From: Chimonanthus salicifolius | Taxonomy: Eukaryota > Streptophyta > Magnoliopsida > Laurales > Calycanthaceae | Direction: 5' to 3' | DNA: 64,000 nucleotides | Assembly (NCBI GenBank): GCA_013350335.1 | Contig: CM023539.1 | Location: forward strand, 15,686,302 to 15,750,301 | Part shown: in pieces, positions 12,734 through 27,200 of the stretch | Layout of the letters: each line of letters starts with the position of its first letter | How positions within the stretch are numbered: position 1 is the first letter of the stretch | The notes under the pieces: generated by a model | What the model was told of the DNA's origin: nothing | The model's input: the letters and a program-made list of their open reading frames with translations, nothing else | Database searches by the model: none | Position numbers and translations under genes: made by a program

Positions 12734-13589
12734 AAGGCCACGAGCTGCACCTAGCGCATCTTCAGACGATCCGATGGTGAGCTTTGGACAATCCGATATA
12801 AGTCATTGGATTTTCTGATGATTCTGTCGGACGATCCGATGAGTAACTTCGGATCTTCATCGGAAGTCATTGGACTTTTCTTCGGACCATTTTTTAGAGA
12901 GTGAAATCTCGACTGTAAAAATCTAGGTTTTAGAAATCGATCCGATGGTTCATCGGATGATAAGATCAAGATTCGATCAAGATCCGATCAGGTCCAGTTA
13001 AGGTCCGATCAATCTGATTTTTTGCAGTTTTTGCACCTCATTTTACTAAAACAGTCATAATTTGAATTGCAGAGCTTGAATTCGGACAAAGTTGAGCACG
13101 TTGGAAAGTCCACTAACCAATCTACAGAATCAAATACAAATCATCTAGTTTAGGAATCTTCAAATTCCTAAAATAACATAAACACAGTTCCTAAAATTCA
13201 AGTCCAAGAAAGAAATGAAAGAGATGCACCAACCATAACTAACTGATTCCGAGACAATCAAATAGTTAATGTGGTTTTTGCTTCTACCTACCCTCATAAA
13301 TGAAGAAATTCCCTCTGCTGATGAAGTGTAGGTAAGTATTTCGAACTAAAGGTATGAATGAACCTGCTCATAAGGATGGCCAACCTTAGATTTCTTTAAA
13401 TCAAGAGTTGTTTGATGATAACAATTTGACTAAAGAAGTGTCTGTACCTCACCGACAAGTTGTATGGAAATTGGTGTTTGTCCATGCTCGTAGGTCTCTC
13501 ACTCCATGCTACATGAGTAGCCTCCCCCCATATTATTAACAAAACAACACATGATGTCATGGCACATAAAAAAAACACCCTACTCACCT
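12734..13589. other. Intergenic stretch with GATCCGATG-type short repeats
   Basis: 12760-13015 is built from variants of cggacgatccgatg and tcggatcttcatcgg. From 13016 to 13589 nothing is recognised. Confidence 0.45.
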
Positions 13590-13596
13590 ACACATA

Positions 13597-13649
<53 letters not shown>

Positions 13650-13890
13650 GTATGTATATTTATGTATATATGTATATATATATATAACAAAATAATTTTA
13701 TTAAAACAAGAAATAGATACAATAATAGAAGAAAGTTCAACATGATTAGATCCGAAAAAAAAAACATAAGAGAAAAAATATATATATAGTAACAAAATGA
13801 TTTTATTAAAACAAGAAATAGAAACAATAATAGGAGAAAGTTCAACATGATTAGATCCAAAAAAGAAAACATAAGAGAAAAAAAAAAAAG
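13590..13890. repeat. (TA)n microsatellite and a ~105-base tandem duplication
   Basis: A TA/TG-rich tract spans about 13593-13686. It is followed by two copies of a ~105-base unit (about 13683-13787 and 13788-13885) sharing tttattaaaacaagaaatag and aaagttcaacatgattagat. The open frames here are translated repeats. Confidence 0.75.
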
Positions 13891-14912
13891 ACAAACAAGT
13901 CACATAATGAAAAAACTACAATAAATAATAAATAAAATTCATAAAATGAAAATGCATGAAGACGAGTCTAAAACTTCAAATTTAGTAAAATAATCTCTCA
14001 CACCATTTGCTTTCCGCTCAATTTGAATCCCTTGTAATCCTAAAACAAGCCCTTTTTGGAGCCATCAAGATCCATCAAAGATTTTATTTGAACGCTTCCA
14101 AGCTCTAAACATTAACCATGATATCATGGCGAATATCTGTTTGGCAAGTGGAGCCTTGCAAAACTTTCAAAACTCTGATGAAAGAAAAAAAAATATTTTA
14201 TCATTTTATGATCATGGCGTTTTATATTTCTTTCGTTATAGTTTGTGATTTTGTGCTATGCGCAGGCGACAATCCCTCTTGAGATCATGGAGAAAAGAGC
14301 CACAAGCCTAGTCCACGTACAATGAAGTTTGAAAGAACTACTTGTTATAATTATATCCTGAGTGTATGTGACTGAGCTTTAATTTTATATCAATTGACAC
14401 TGAAGTGATGTTGAATAATTTCATAAAATTAAAAAAATAATAATAAATAAATTAAAAGATATTCTCATTAAATATGACTAATTACATAAAAACAATTATT
14501 ATGATAAATTTATCGATACTCTGTTTTAATGTAATAGGCTTAACCTACTTCAGTTAAAATCAAAGTCGAGTAAGAGCAACTTCAAACTTAATTATACAGT
14601 GTCCTGAAATTGGAATCGACCGTCTTTTCCATGTATCAAAATAAAATCCCAAGAAGTTCGGACCAAATTCTTTTATTGAGATGTTCACCCACACACATTT
14701 AGTTCCATAATATTATTAAGCGTATTTAATTGTAATGCTTACTAATTAGAATTAAGCATGGATTTTTCGAAAGTCTTTACTAGTAAAAAAAATCACCAAA
14801 ATCAAATTTATCAAGTTTTGTTATCTTTCAAAATTAAATTTTATGGTCCTCAAAATTATGAATTGATCAATTTAATCAAAATATTTTTTTAATAGACAAT
14901 CAGTTAAAAAGT
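13891..14912. other. AT-rich intergenic stretch, nothing recognised
   Basis: No open frame with a recognisable domain and no terminal repeats were found. Confidence 0.4.
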
Positions 14913-15268
14913 AGAGGTGAAATTTGGGTCGGATTTTGCCTAACCCGTATGACCTAACTTAGGAACCAATGATTTGAGTTATATATTTGTATATTTTGGG
15001 TTGAGTCATATTGAGAAAATAGAAATCCGCATAAAATTCAAATTAGATTGGTTTAAGAAATTTAAAATCAATCCGATTCAAACGACGTAATCTGAATACA
15101 ATAAATTATAAAACAACACTTAAGTTGAATCAAATAAAAAATATAAGTCGAACAGGGTTGAATAATTCAGGATCAGTAATTTAGGATCGGATTGAATCAG
15201 ATTTAATAAATTTTGACATGAGTTAAATTCAATCCAACCCAATTGGACTTGAATTTCAGTCCTATAAA
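14913..15268. repeat. Dispersed ~360-base repeat, copy 1
   Basis: It aligns by eye over its whole length, in the same orientation, with 19436-19798. Shared landmarks are ggtgaaa-ttggatcgg at the start, tatatttgtatat, ataaaacaaca, and tttaataaattttga followed by gagttnaatc near the end. It contains many GGGT/ACCCG-like words. The class is unknown. It ends about 320 bases upstream of the P450 start codon. Confidence 0.55.
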
Positions 15269-15588
15269 AAAAATAGAAGACCATCTTAACGAGCGGAATA
15301 ACTTTTTTTTAATTAATAATTTAATACTGTGTGACCGAATATCATTTATATTTTTTTTAATTTTGTATTCGTAAGGGGCTGCCATTTTCGTCACTGCTGA
15401 TGCACTATGAGGACAAAAATAAGAGAATTAGGATAGCACGGCAGTGCAAGCGAGGGTATCTAATTAAACATATATCCTCTTTAATTACTCCTGTCTCCCA
15501 TCTTCGGTCGTCGGTGTGCTTCATCTCCGCAACTAAGAAAGATTGAGGCAGTGAGGCTGTCTGTAATCGTGGAGAGGAATGAAAGAAA
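15269..15588 (+). promoter_or_regulatory. Putative CYP72A promoter and 5' leader
   Basis: This is the 320 bases between repeat copy 1 and the P450 start codon. A TATA-like acatatatcc lies at about 15468-15477, about 110 bases before the ATG, which would give a leader of roughly 80 bases. The assignment rests on position and the TATA-like word only. Confidence 0.35.
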
Positions 15589-15865
15589 ATGGGAGATTCT
15601 CTTATGATCTTAACTCTTTCAATCTCCTCTGCTTTGCTCATCTCAGCGGTTTGGTTGATACTGCTGAAAATCTGGTGGAAACCCAAGAAGCAGGAATTGT
15701 ATCTGAGGCGGCAAGGGATAGAAGGGCATCCATACAAGCTTTTGTATGGTAATCTCAAGGACTTTCTCAAGTCAACGAGAGCAGCAACCTCCAAGCCCAT
15801 TGATCTATCTCATAAGATTGTGCCTCGTGTTGCCCCCTTTCTCCATGAGACCGTCAAGTGTTACG
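15589..15865 (+). CDS. CYP72A-like: CYP72A exon 1
   Basis: It encodes residues 1-92 and the first base of codon 93: membrane anchor, hinge, and the family-typical [18 protein letters not shown] run. ATG 15589 is chosen because it gives the expected anchor length. The donor is g|gtaccc, phase 1. Confidence 0.9.
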
Positions 15866-18216
15866 GTACCCATAACATCTCTATCTTTTTCTTCGCTTTT
15901 AATAAATTATAAATAAAAAGGATTTTTCTTTTTTAATTTATGTGTACAAAATTGTTGAATATCCAACATAAAATCTCCATATTCTAAAGGCATACTAGGT
16001 TAAGTCTACAAAGGTTCACCTGGTGTACTCTTAACACTTCTGGTGTGCCCTTAGGACGGGATTTTATGTTGAATATCCATGATTTCCTTCCATATTTATA
16101 TATTCTCTTTTTCTTAAATCTTTTGTTTTACCAAAGGTTTTACTTTTATTGTTCAGGGTTAAGAAAAAGGATTCAATTGTTTTGATGATAGATAGTCTTG
16201 GATTTAGATTTGGGTACCAGTATTATACTAACTTATTAGGTATTTAATTTTTTCTTGTTCTTTTTCATTCTATGCTTTAATTCAAAGGAAAACTATATTT
16301 GTCATTAGGCATCTTAGAGTGTTCTACTTAGTTTTCGAGGAGGGTGTAAGCCTCCTTGGCTGCATCATGATTGGAAGTAACCCTTTAAAATAAAATATGA
16401 TTCAAATTCATAAGTCTCGTGATTAACACATGAAAGCATTGAGGTTAGAAGATATGTAAGAATAAAATAAAAAAAACTATTTTTCTTCTATTTTATCATG
16501 AGTTGGTGTCGGATCCTATAAAAGGCCGATCCATCCTTTTCCCTTTTCAATTCTTTTCTTTTTCTTTTTCTAGATAAATAGTATAAGATGTGGATGAGTG
16601 ACCTGACTGGGCCCATTTGGACCAATAAGTGAATTCAAATTGCAGAATCGTGACTCAATTTTAAAGAATAATCACTAGTGTTAGAACTCAAAAAATTAAA
16701 CGTTGATAATATTGTTAGAAATGTCTTTATTTGAGTATAAAATTTATAAAAATTCACTTTGATTTGATCTATTATCATCTTTATTTGAGTAATTTATTTT
16801 ATCAATTTAAAGTGGTCCTACCTTAATAGGATCAATCAAATAACTTTTTAAAGGCAGTGAAAAATTTTAAAAATAATTTAAATTGGTTAAATTTTAGAAA
16901 ATTTAAAAGATATTACTTTATATATTAAATAAGATGACTTTTGTATGCTTAAAAAAAGGCATTTCCAATAATTCGTTGCCACCTCAATTAATGGATCCAA
17001 TGTCATGACGTATATTCCATCTGTCTCATTTTAGTTGTTCTATTTTAAAATTTTGAATATTTTAAGTAAGAATTCTCAAAACAGCCCCAAAATATATATG
17101 AGACTAGTTAAATTGAGATAGAAGAGTATACTAATACTGTACACACCAAGTATAGATGATCAATCTCTTAATTGTGCATTTTGTAAAACAAAGAAATTCA
17201 AAAAGCAAGATACCATAGAAAAATATATACATTTTAAATATCACATTTGATCTGTGTCTTGGGAGGGATTGAGTCTATCGGCTGAGTCTGAGTCTGACTC
17301 AGTCAGTTTTTAAAACCTTAATACTGTAGATTAAAATAAGATCACATCAACATAATTTAGTTAAGATTGACTGAATAAGTAAAAATTAATTAAAAATTAC
17401 TTTAATAATAATAATATAAGTTATCTTTTTAAAGCTATATTGTCTACCTCATTCATATGTCATGAAAGAAACTAGTGGGACCTCTCTGTTTTCTCTTCTA
17501 TCTTCCTCATTTTCCTCAACATTTCTCCATCTTCTCCTTCCATTTATCTTCCCCACATGGTGCCATGGCCAAACCGAGGAAATCTCCAAAACCGAAGCAA
17601 AGGGAGGCATTTGCTCGTGATGTTTTAAAAATGTATCTATAAATCAAACGATTTCAGTGGAAGGTTGTGTTACATAAGATTTTATGTGTCGAATTTTAGT
17701 CAAACTCTGTCAAATTATTGCGATCAATGTGATATTATAAATAATATTAAATTATTAATTAAAGTTTAATTGATGGGTTGAAATAAAATTGAAAAATATA
17801 TATTTTTAAAAAAAAACATATGTTGAATTTTTTTGAAAAAATTTGAAACGATTTTTATATGTCTGACTGGAGCTTTACGATTTTATGCACTGGGTGATTT
17901 TTGAGGAAACTGGCCTTCAACGAAGCAGACAGGCCGAATCGGTTTTCAAAATATAGTTTGCTACACAGACAAATACAGAGGTGATTTGATTATTTCAAAT
18001 CTAAGATAGTTGCTAATTTTTTTTATAATGATAAATTCACAGTTAAATTTATTTGTGTGTCATGTCGAAATTGATAGCCCCAAAAATGTCTTTGCTACAA
18101 CCAAAAAAGAACAAAAAATCAGGTATGGGTCATGCATATCTTAAAAAAATTTAAATTGACACAGATAAGTCTCAAACCCAAACTTAATCCAGCTCGACGT
18201 GAATTAAAATATAAAA

Positions 18217-18287
<71 letters not shown>

Positions 18288-21200
18288 TATTTATTTATTA
18301 TTATTGATTTCAACTCATGCACCCCACACAAGTTAAAAAATCTTAGCTTATTGTCTCAATTTTCTTTACTCCAATACTTCCGTATCAAAGGAAAGTTATC
18401 TTTCATTTTCCATCAAAATAATTTTTACTCACTTTTTAATTTTTCAAATAATTTTAGAAATTTGGATAAAGTTGGGTCACGTTAGGTTGGGCTTCAATAA
18501 AATGAAATTTAGATAAGAACAAGTCGGGTTAGTAGTTAAAAATGTTGATCGTATGGGTCAAGTTAGTTGTAAACCAACTCAACCCCAATCCAACTTAACT
18601 TGATCCATTACCTCCCCTACACAAGTGGTATAAACCAGGGGTAAAGATATCGGCCGATAAGAAATGTATCGGCCTATATAATATGGTTTTTCAGCACCGT
18701 ATTATCTGTATCGTCTGTATACAATATTTCTCGGCTGATATATCGGCTATATATATCGGTCCGATATTGGCCGATATTATAATATCAATCTTTTAAAAAA
18801 AAAAAAAAATCAAAATGGTGGTGTGTCCAAGTTAATATCTCAGTTGATATCGGCCGATACTTTCGTTTTTAATTTTTTTTTTTTAAAAAAAAATCAGCTT
18901 CCTTTTGGATTATTTATTTATTTTTTAATTCAGAAAAAATAAAATAATGAAAAAGTACCGATATTTTAAAAAAAAAGGAGAGAATTTTTCACTCCTGTTG
19001 TAAACATCTACTTTCTTTTCTTACCTTTTCATTCTCTAGAATTTGCAATAGTTGCATAGGACATAATTCTATAAAAGAGATTGAGCAAGAAAATTATATT
19101 CTTTTTTATCACTTTCTCATGATCTTCAAATGCACACAATCCAATCCTGCATGTTAGAAATTTCATTATTTAAATCTCTCTATTTAATACTTATTTATGG
19201 AGTGCATATTAAAAGGTCAAAATAAAATTTCATACCTATTTAATCAATCATGTCCAACAGCAAACAACTTAGGACATTTTATATGTTGTCTAAGAGAGTT
19301 GAGAATAGCACACGGACACTTGACTTTCACTAAATACATGTATATAGACAATATGGTCCGTCGAATGTGGATCTGTATGTTGCAAAACGTTCTTATTACA
19401 GTTTATAATATTTTGCTCTAGATTATCTAACTTTTATGTAGCGGTGAAACTTGGATCGGGTTTTAACCCGACCCGAGAAATCAATAGGTTTCGGTTATGT
19501 ATTTGTATATCTCGGGTCGGAGGTTGGGTTGAAAAAAATAAAATCACATAAAATTTGGGATCGGGTCAGATGTAGAAATTTAAAAGCAATCCAATCCGAT
19601 CAAACTCGAGTACACAAAGTTATAAAACAACATTTGGATTAAGTCTGGTCAGAAATTCTAGTTGAGTTGGGTTTAGTAACTCAGGTCAGCAATTCGGATC
19701 AAGTCGAATCGAGTTTAATAAATTTTGATATGTATTGAGTTGAATTTGTTGAAATCCAATTCAACCTGACCTGAGTTTCAATCCGTAAAAAATAATCAAA
19801 CTCTCCTATTAAAATATTCAAATTCATCTTTCTACTTTTTAGCCTTTCACGGAAGAATTTTAACTATCTTTCGTACGAAGCAAAGTAGAACGGTCAGACT
19901 AACGACCAGACAAGGTTTATTTGATAGTCACTTTAAATCGACTCCTTTATATATTGATAAAGTAGTTTTGTGTCCCTCATGCAATCTATGATCATTTATT
20001 GATTTTTTTAAAAATTAAATTAATTAGCCACTAAACAAATATCTAATTAAGAGTTCAATCAATCACTACTAATTTCATTTTATTTTTACTGATACATCAC
20101 AAAACATTTCATTTCAATACAACTCTGAAATGAAAAACTCACCTTTAATTTTCACTCTTATGTGTTGGTTTATTTTTTTTTTTTTTTCTGTTTTGATTTG
20201 TTTCTACTGCAATTGATGAAGTTGGTGCATCTCAGCCAACAAATATGATGTGTTTTGACCTAACAAATATATTTATTTTTCTTCTTTTTCTTAATTTAAT
20301 CACATTTTCTTAGTTCATTATGAAACATTAACTTAGTTTTCTAATTCCTTGATTAAAATATAATATACTGATTTAGTATTCTTTGAATTTTTAATTATTA
20401 ATTTTGTATTTTCCATTATATTTCTACTTCCACTATTTAAACTTAATTTACTCTCTTATTGTTTTCTATTTCTACTCATTATTTTTCTATTTTCTATAAT
20501 TTTAGTTTTATATTTATAAAATTTTTATATTTTTTTACTTTGTCATAGCATCTTTTGGAAGTGGAACACAAAAACAGGTGATTCTGTTTCACAGGCAAAC
20601 CTATATGGCCTTTGAAATAGAATTGACAACTATAGTTCAAACATATTTAAATCAATTAAAACTTTTAATATCAGCATGAGATACATATATATAAGAAATC
20701 AACAATCTATTTACAAAAAATAAAATTAAGGAAAAACTAACAAATTTGTAAATAGAGAAAAAAAAAAATGTAACATATGAGACAGGGAATAGATAGAGAC
20801 ACCGATGCTTTTTATTATAAGAGATATCGGAACTTGTGTTTTTTGTTTGCTTTTCATCACTTAGTGATAAATATGTACACCAATATTTTGTGTTATAAAA
20901 AATACCAATTTCTCAAGCAATTTTCTACCAGGGCAAAGGTCACCCTACCCCTTACCAAGATTGCACGAAGGCTAAAGTAGTTGGAGGCCGACCTAAGCTT
21001 GGGATGATTGGTCCAAATTGAATCCCGTCATTTGTTAGATGACCATGGGTGCAAATATCGTTGAGATTGAGATTTCTGCTAGATCTCGGTCAAGATTTTT
21101 CTCTTCGATTTTTTTTTTTTTTTGGAATCTCGGTGGGTCTTTTTTATGAAAAAATTCTTTTAAAAAAATCAAAAAAAGCCTTTTCTTTTTAAATAAAAAT

Positions 21201-24200
21201 ATAAATATCGACTGATATGGACAACTATTGGCCGAGATATCGGTCCGAGTCCACAACTGAGTTTTTTTTTTTTGAAAAAAAAAAATTGGTCAAGATTTTG
21301 ACCATATTGTCTGATATTCTCTAGCTTTGGCCGATACATATCGTATCGACTGAGATATCTCGGCCTTCAGAAAACCTATTGTATCAGCCGTGATTTAAAC
21401 CCATGATTAGATCTGAATATTGGATCCAAACTTGTAGTGGGCTTCGTGAACGACCAAAGCCCATTTAGACCCACTTACTCTTTTAGCTATTTATTTCATT
21501 TTAACCTACCACATAAGTATAAAATAAAAATTACCTATAAAACAAAAGAAAATAACAAAAATTTGCCCATGGTGGATTCCCACACCCTTAAAAAATCAAG
21601 ATTCGAACTCATGTATATACAATATTAGACATAATCAAAGCCCAATATACAAATTAATGTGCAAGCCAAATAAATATCTCACCGATACGAAGTTTGCTAC
21701 GCAAATTGAGTTGGTCCATAACTATTATTCATAAATAAGGAAAATAAAACTAGTAATTTTATTTTATTTTTCTTCTAAAGAATGACCATTTTGAATTATT
21801 TTTATCATTTTCCCAATTTTGAACTCTTAAATAATCTAAAATTCAATAATAAAGTGTTAAAGAATTTTCAACTTCAATTCCTATTCCCCTCAAGTAGCTG
21901 TCTGAATACTCCTTCCAAAACGGGAAGTTAATATAGGTACTCTAATCTTATCAATATAATCTAATCTCCCTATTAATTTAATCTAATCTTATCAATACAC
22001 CCCCTCGAGTTTATGGACTTGTGAGCACATAAAGCTCATCTGGTAAAAATTGAAATCGAGTCGAAGAAGACATCAGTCAGTTGATCAGAAGTACTGCTGT
22101 AGCAAACCACTAACTTGTAAATGGGACAATAAAATGCAGCAATAGGCTTGTCGGGATTTGAATTGTCCAAGTGGATGGAAAAGGATGGAGGTAGGATAGA
22201 GAATGACATTCTAGAGAGAATGGTTGAGGAAGAGGACGATGCCATAGTCAAAGAAGAAAAGAATGGAGACTGCAGTCCTCGCTGAGAGAGAGAAGAAAAA
22301 AAAAGAGTAAAGTCAAATTTTAGTATACAATGTGAAAAAAAAATTGCGTGTGAAAGGAGATACAACCAAATTTTGGCCTCGCAAATACAGAAATCTAGGT
22401 GAGAGAAGAAACAACCAATGACATGCCGACAATAGATAGAGAGAGACAAATGCTAATGAGAAAAAGAGAGATAATACTCAAGCTCTACCAGTGAGGGATA
22501 AAATGCAGGCTATGAACTGAGAAATAAAGCAGAAGTAGTCAAAAGACAAATCATTCCTGAATTTAAATCAGGGGATCTAAAACAAATCAAGTGACTGATC
22601 ATCCTTACCGTTTTTCGTCGCACGACACTCTCTTTCTTGATTTTTCCAAACCCATTATCACTGTCTTGGTGGGTTCGAGAGGAGAGGGGCGTTGTTAGTT
22701 CTTCCAATACAACTCTTTGAGACGGAGAGCGGCATCTCCCGCACAACAATGCCCATGTTCTTGGCCGCTGCTCGGATGATACAAACAATGTTCTCCTTGT
22801 CTGCCATTGATGGAATGCAAAGGAATTTTTTTTCTCTCTTTTAGGTAGGAGTGAATGAAACGGCAAGGCAGGCTTAAAAGAGAAGAAGAATAATAAACGT
22901 GCCGGAAATGGTTGAGAATGTTGGGTTTATGGCTCAAAGCCCTTTTGGGCCTGAGTTGTTTGATGGGCCCAGTAGGCCCAATATGTGTATGCCTATATAT
23001 ATTGTTCTCTTTCATCCTAGGGTTTCAAGGCTGTGCAGTTTCTCCAGGGAGAAACAGAGGAGAGGGAAAGAGATACTGTGAGAGAAAGGGTGGGTAGGAT
23101 TGATGTAATCTTTGTAACATGACTGATTATTTCTCATAGTGAATTTAGCACGTCCCGTGGACGTAGGCAATCTTGCCGAACCACGTAAAACTGTGTTTTA
23201 TCGATTGTGTAATTGATTGATTGTTTGATTGATTGATTTTCCGCTGTAAATCTCAACAGAGAATTGTCCGTCTGGCAAAGTGCGAGAGGTAGTCATAGTA
23301 GAAGGGTTTTGTGAGGACTTATAAGGATATTATGAAGGAGGAGGGACTGAAGAGACATTGAGAGAGATATCAAAGAAGAAGAAAGAAGAAGAGGAGAGGA
23401 AGACCTTAGAGGCGCATGACTCTGTTCCTGTTTAGGTTACTCAGAAGAGGAGAAAGAGATGTGGTCAATCTCAGGAACAAGATACTGCAAGCAAAAATCT
23501 GCATCTACTTCTGACTGGAACTTGCCCTATTCTACTCCAAGGATTGGTCGATGGGATGCTAGATGGGTTTTTCTTCAAGAGGACCCGTGCTCTGTAAGTT
23601 GTCAAAGTATGGACGATGTGAAGGGAGTGATGCTCTGGGAAACAAGCTGGCGGTAGAGAGGAGTTGCAGGGCAACGACAATAGGGTGGGGTGAATCTTGA
23701 ATGCCTGAGAGCATACGGTCGGAGAGAGTAAAAAAGAGAGATCTCGAAAAACAAAGAGAGAGATAAATTGGAGAAATCTTGGGCCGATGATCGTTAAGAC
23801 ACAGAGAGGGCCGTCGGAGTGGCTAATCGCGATGGAGTAAAGGCCAAATCAAGTGGATCTGGAGAAAGAGGTGGCTAGGAGGCAGCAGATGGGAAAAGAG
23901 ATTAAGGGAATGGTTTCTAGCTGTTGGTACTTGTAGGAGACCGAGAGCAGACAGAAGAAAGGGAATTGACTCTCTGATACATGGAATAGGCGTGAGGAAG
24001 AAGCTAAATGAAAAGTTAATACAGGAAATCTAATCTTATCAATATAATCTAATCTCCTTATCAATATAATCTAATCTATTGGATGAATGAAATGTCACCA
24101 CATTATTAATGATGCGTGTATAGTATTTAATTACGGGTTTATTTAAATTTCAAACATAATTTAGTTAGGTAACTAAATGGAAAGTTAAGACATATAATCT

Positions 24201-27200
24201 AATCATTAGTTTTATAGGTACATTAGTAGTATAGCATATCTTGGAAATAACATGGTCATAGTCACTAAACTTACCCTCCTGTTGATGTCACTATTATTTA
24301 TTTACACTAAAACGACTTTTCTAGCGAGACTCAATACCAATGTTAGGTCACGAGTTGGATATATTGAAAATAAACATGGCACTGGTCGAGTCTGATTGGT
24401 TCTCCAAACTTCTGATATAGGCTACGAGGAATAAATGTCGAAAATCCAATTTCTACGTAGAAGCTTTTCACAATTTAAATAAATTGAATCACAATTTGAA
24501 GAAGGCAACCAAAACAACCCAAAAAATCAATGGACTCAACTGCAAGAAAACCAGCCTTTATATCTCTTACTTCTCAGAGAGTTGTTCTCTGCCTTTCGGC
24601 TACACACATAACCATTTAAATAAAAAACACAAACTTCCGACTGTACTGCTACTCTCAAGGAGCCGACCCTCCTTTACATGGAATTCTAATTAAAACACAT
24701 TACTAAAATAACAAATCCTAATTTAAAACCCCCAACGATAGGTCCTAACTAAAGCAAATGTCTAAGTTGGAAATAACTAAAAAAAACAGCTATGTATTTA
24801 GCTACCACCGAATGACTATCCTGCCTCAAGATGAGTCAGCTGCCACCTATCAACACATGTCTGGAGGTGTACATCTTCAAGGTCATTGGGCCTGCCATGT
24901 TGGACCTTACATACACAACTGGATTGCCATAGATCATGGTGCTTGTTGGGTCAAGGCTTGGGCCTAATCTTGGACTTAATTTGACATGAATTGGGCTTGA
25001 CCCACCTTCATAGATGCCCACATCATACTCCCCCTCTTGGAGAAAACTCATTCTCGAGTTTAGGAGGTGCAAAGATGAAGGGTGCAGTCGCATCATACTT
25101 TGTGTCTCGTGCCGCCACGAATATTTATCTTGACGTGTAACCCATCTTTGTGAAATTTCTGCACTAGGAGATGTCGTCTCAACGCCTACCAAAAGTGAAT
25201 GAACAGTAGGTGCGGAGGACTGCGTCGTAAAGCTTGCCCATATCGGGTCAACATATGGCCGATTTGTGTGGTGTGAGTCCACATGGTGCTGGATATCTCC
25301 AATGCTCAATGTGCGAACTCGTACCAATTGATCACTGTTATTGTTGTATGTAGAACCTTCATGTTGCTTTTCAATAGACTGTGACTCATGTTGGTGTTTG
25401 GGTGTATCAATCTCCAAACGTGATGATAAATTAGATGCTGCCAACTGGTTCACATGCTCTTCCCACATGGAGTCCATGTATGGCGTAACATGGTTGTCCA
25501 CATGCTATTGTATCACCATCTCAACTTCTTCTTCTACTGCTAAGAGTTGCACTTTCATAGAGTCTGTCTCCACGAACTTGTTGATCTCGTCCTTTGGAGT
25601 AACTATAGAGGGTTGGACCATGAGAAACTCTCCGGGCTCACCATAGTTTATCTCTCCCTCACTAAAGGAATCTGATTCAACTTCTTTGAATTTTGCCACT
25701 GTAACTTCTTCTTCTGGGACGGACTTGATCTTCTTTGACTCAGTTTCTACAACTGGGTCCTCAACTTGAGCCAAATTCACAGCTCGAGTAGGACACTCTG
25801 AAGCTATGTGCCTGAAACCACTGCACTTAAAACACAGGGTTGTTCTGCGTCTTGTAATTAGATGTGTTAGGCTTTGTTGAAGGCTGCTCTATAGCCTTAG
25901 ATGAAGTACCATTATCTGGAGTACTTAGGCTGTTTCCTACATGCTTGCTAGATGGAGCCTGATAGGATCTATTTTTCCGGCGCTCAGTTTTCTCAAAGTG
26001 TATTGCCTTTTTGAACGCGTCTGAAAGAAGAAGAAGATCAAAAGCCATCACAACATCTCCTATGAAGGTTGAAGCCCTTCAACGTATCGCTGGACCAACT
26101 GTTCTTCTGATTCATAGAGATTGGTCCGAGAGACTAGGAGATTAAACTCCTTAGTGTACTCTACTACAGTCTGGTTACCTTGGTTAAGATTTTGCAATCT
26201 TGAGAACAATTCTTTTTTATAGTTCGTTTGTAGAAAAGTACTGAACATCAATTTCTTCATTTTGTGCCAGTCTCAGATTTTTTACTTACCCTGATTCTGT
26301 CTGTCAGTCTTAATCCTCTGCCACCATGATAAAGCTCTACCTTTCAATTTAGAAGAAACCAACTTGACTTTCATGTCATCAGGAGCTTCCCTGCAATCAA
26401 AAGCATTCTCAATTGCCTCGATCCATTCTACGCACTCATCATGCTCGGTACTGCCTGAATAGTCTGGAATGTCAACTCGAATGCCATATGAATCAAGATT
26501 TGCTTTGTTGTCTCTTTCTAGACGTCTGTCTACATATCTGTGTCGACGTCTAGGAGGAGAAAGAAAACGAGGTGGTGTCTCGTCTGACGATGATGAATGA
26601 TTGTTATGAACGGAAGGAATGCTAGGGGGACGCTGATTGCGTTACTTCTTCAAATCTGCTATATCCTGTGCCATATTAGCCATCATCTGAACTATCTGAT
26701 CCATGTTTGGATTATTATTTTTAGTCGAACTTGGGTAACCACTGCTTGAAGAACTACCCATCAGATGAGTAGGGCCACTTTCTGGAGCACTTCTGAACTG
26801 AGGAATGGAATTTGTAGGGATCCCACCATCCGTTCATGCTTGACAAGGGCAAAACTTATAACGTCATGCCATAACTCAGTGCAAAGAACAAAAAGAGTCT
26901 TGCAGCAAATAATAGTAGTGATAAAATAAGTCACTCACAAATAAGATCGATGTTGGAGTCTCGATTAACTCAAAAGCTCTGAATACCACTCTGATGTAGG
27001 CTAGGACGAATAAATGTCGAAAATCCGATTTCTACGCTGAAGCTTATCACAACTTAAATAAATTGAATCACAATTTGAAGAAGGCAACCAAAACAACCCA
27101 AAGAATGAATGGACTGAACTGCAAAAAAACCAACCTCTATATCTCTTACTTCTCAGAGAGTTGTTCTCTGCCTTTCGGCTACACACATAACCATTTAAAT

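Larger units (their letters stand above)
15866..21896. other. CYP72A intron 1, left part
   Basis: AT-rich intronic sequence without a recognised gene. It includes a small inverted-repeat unit (15950-16078), a (TA)n tract (18220-18280), the second copy of a dispersed repeat (19436-19798) and two patches rich in ATCGGCCGAT-like words (18640-18980, 21040-21375). The short open frames here (near 19197, 19451, 20777, 21437) show no domain and are taken as chance. Confidence 0.7.

Noticed and set aside
22510..22866. Antisense open frame of 118 codons and an overlapping MADKEN-type start on the minus strand
   Set aside because: No recognisable domain, and it lies inside a degraded Copia-related element. 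It could be a captured exon, but nothing in the sequence supports a function.
24836..25501. 221-codon open frame on the minus strand
   Set aside because: It runs from the internal tail of the gag-only Gypsy element through its LTR. Only the short [14 protein letters not shown] part matches known polyprotein. Treated as part of the element, not a gene.
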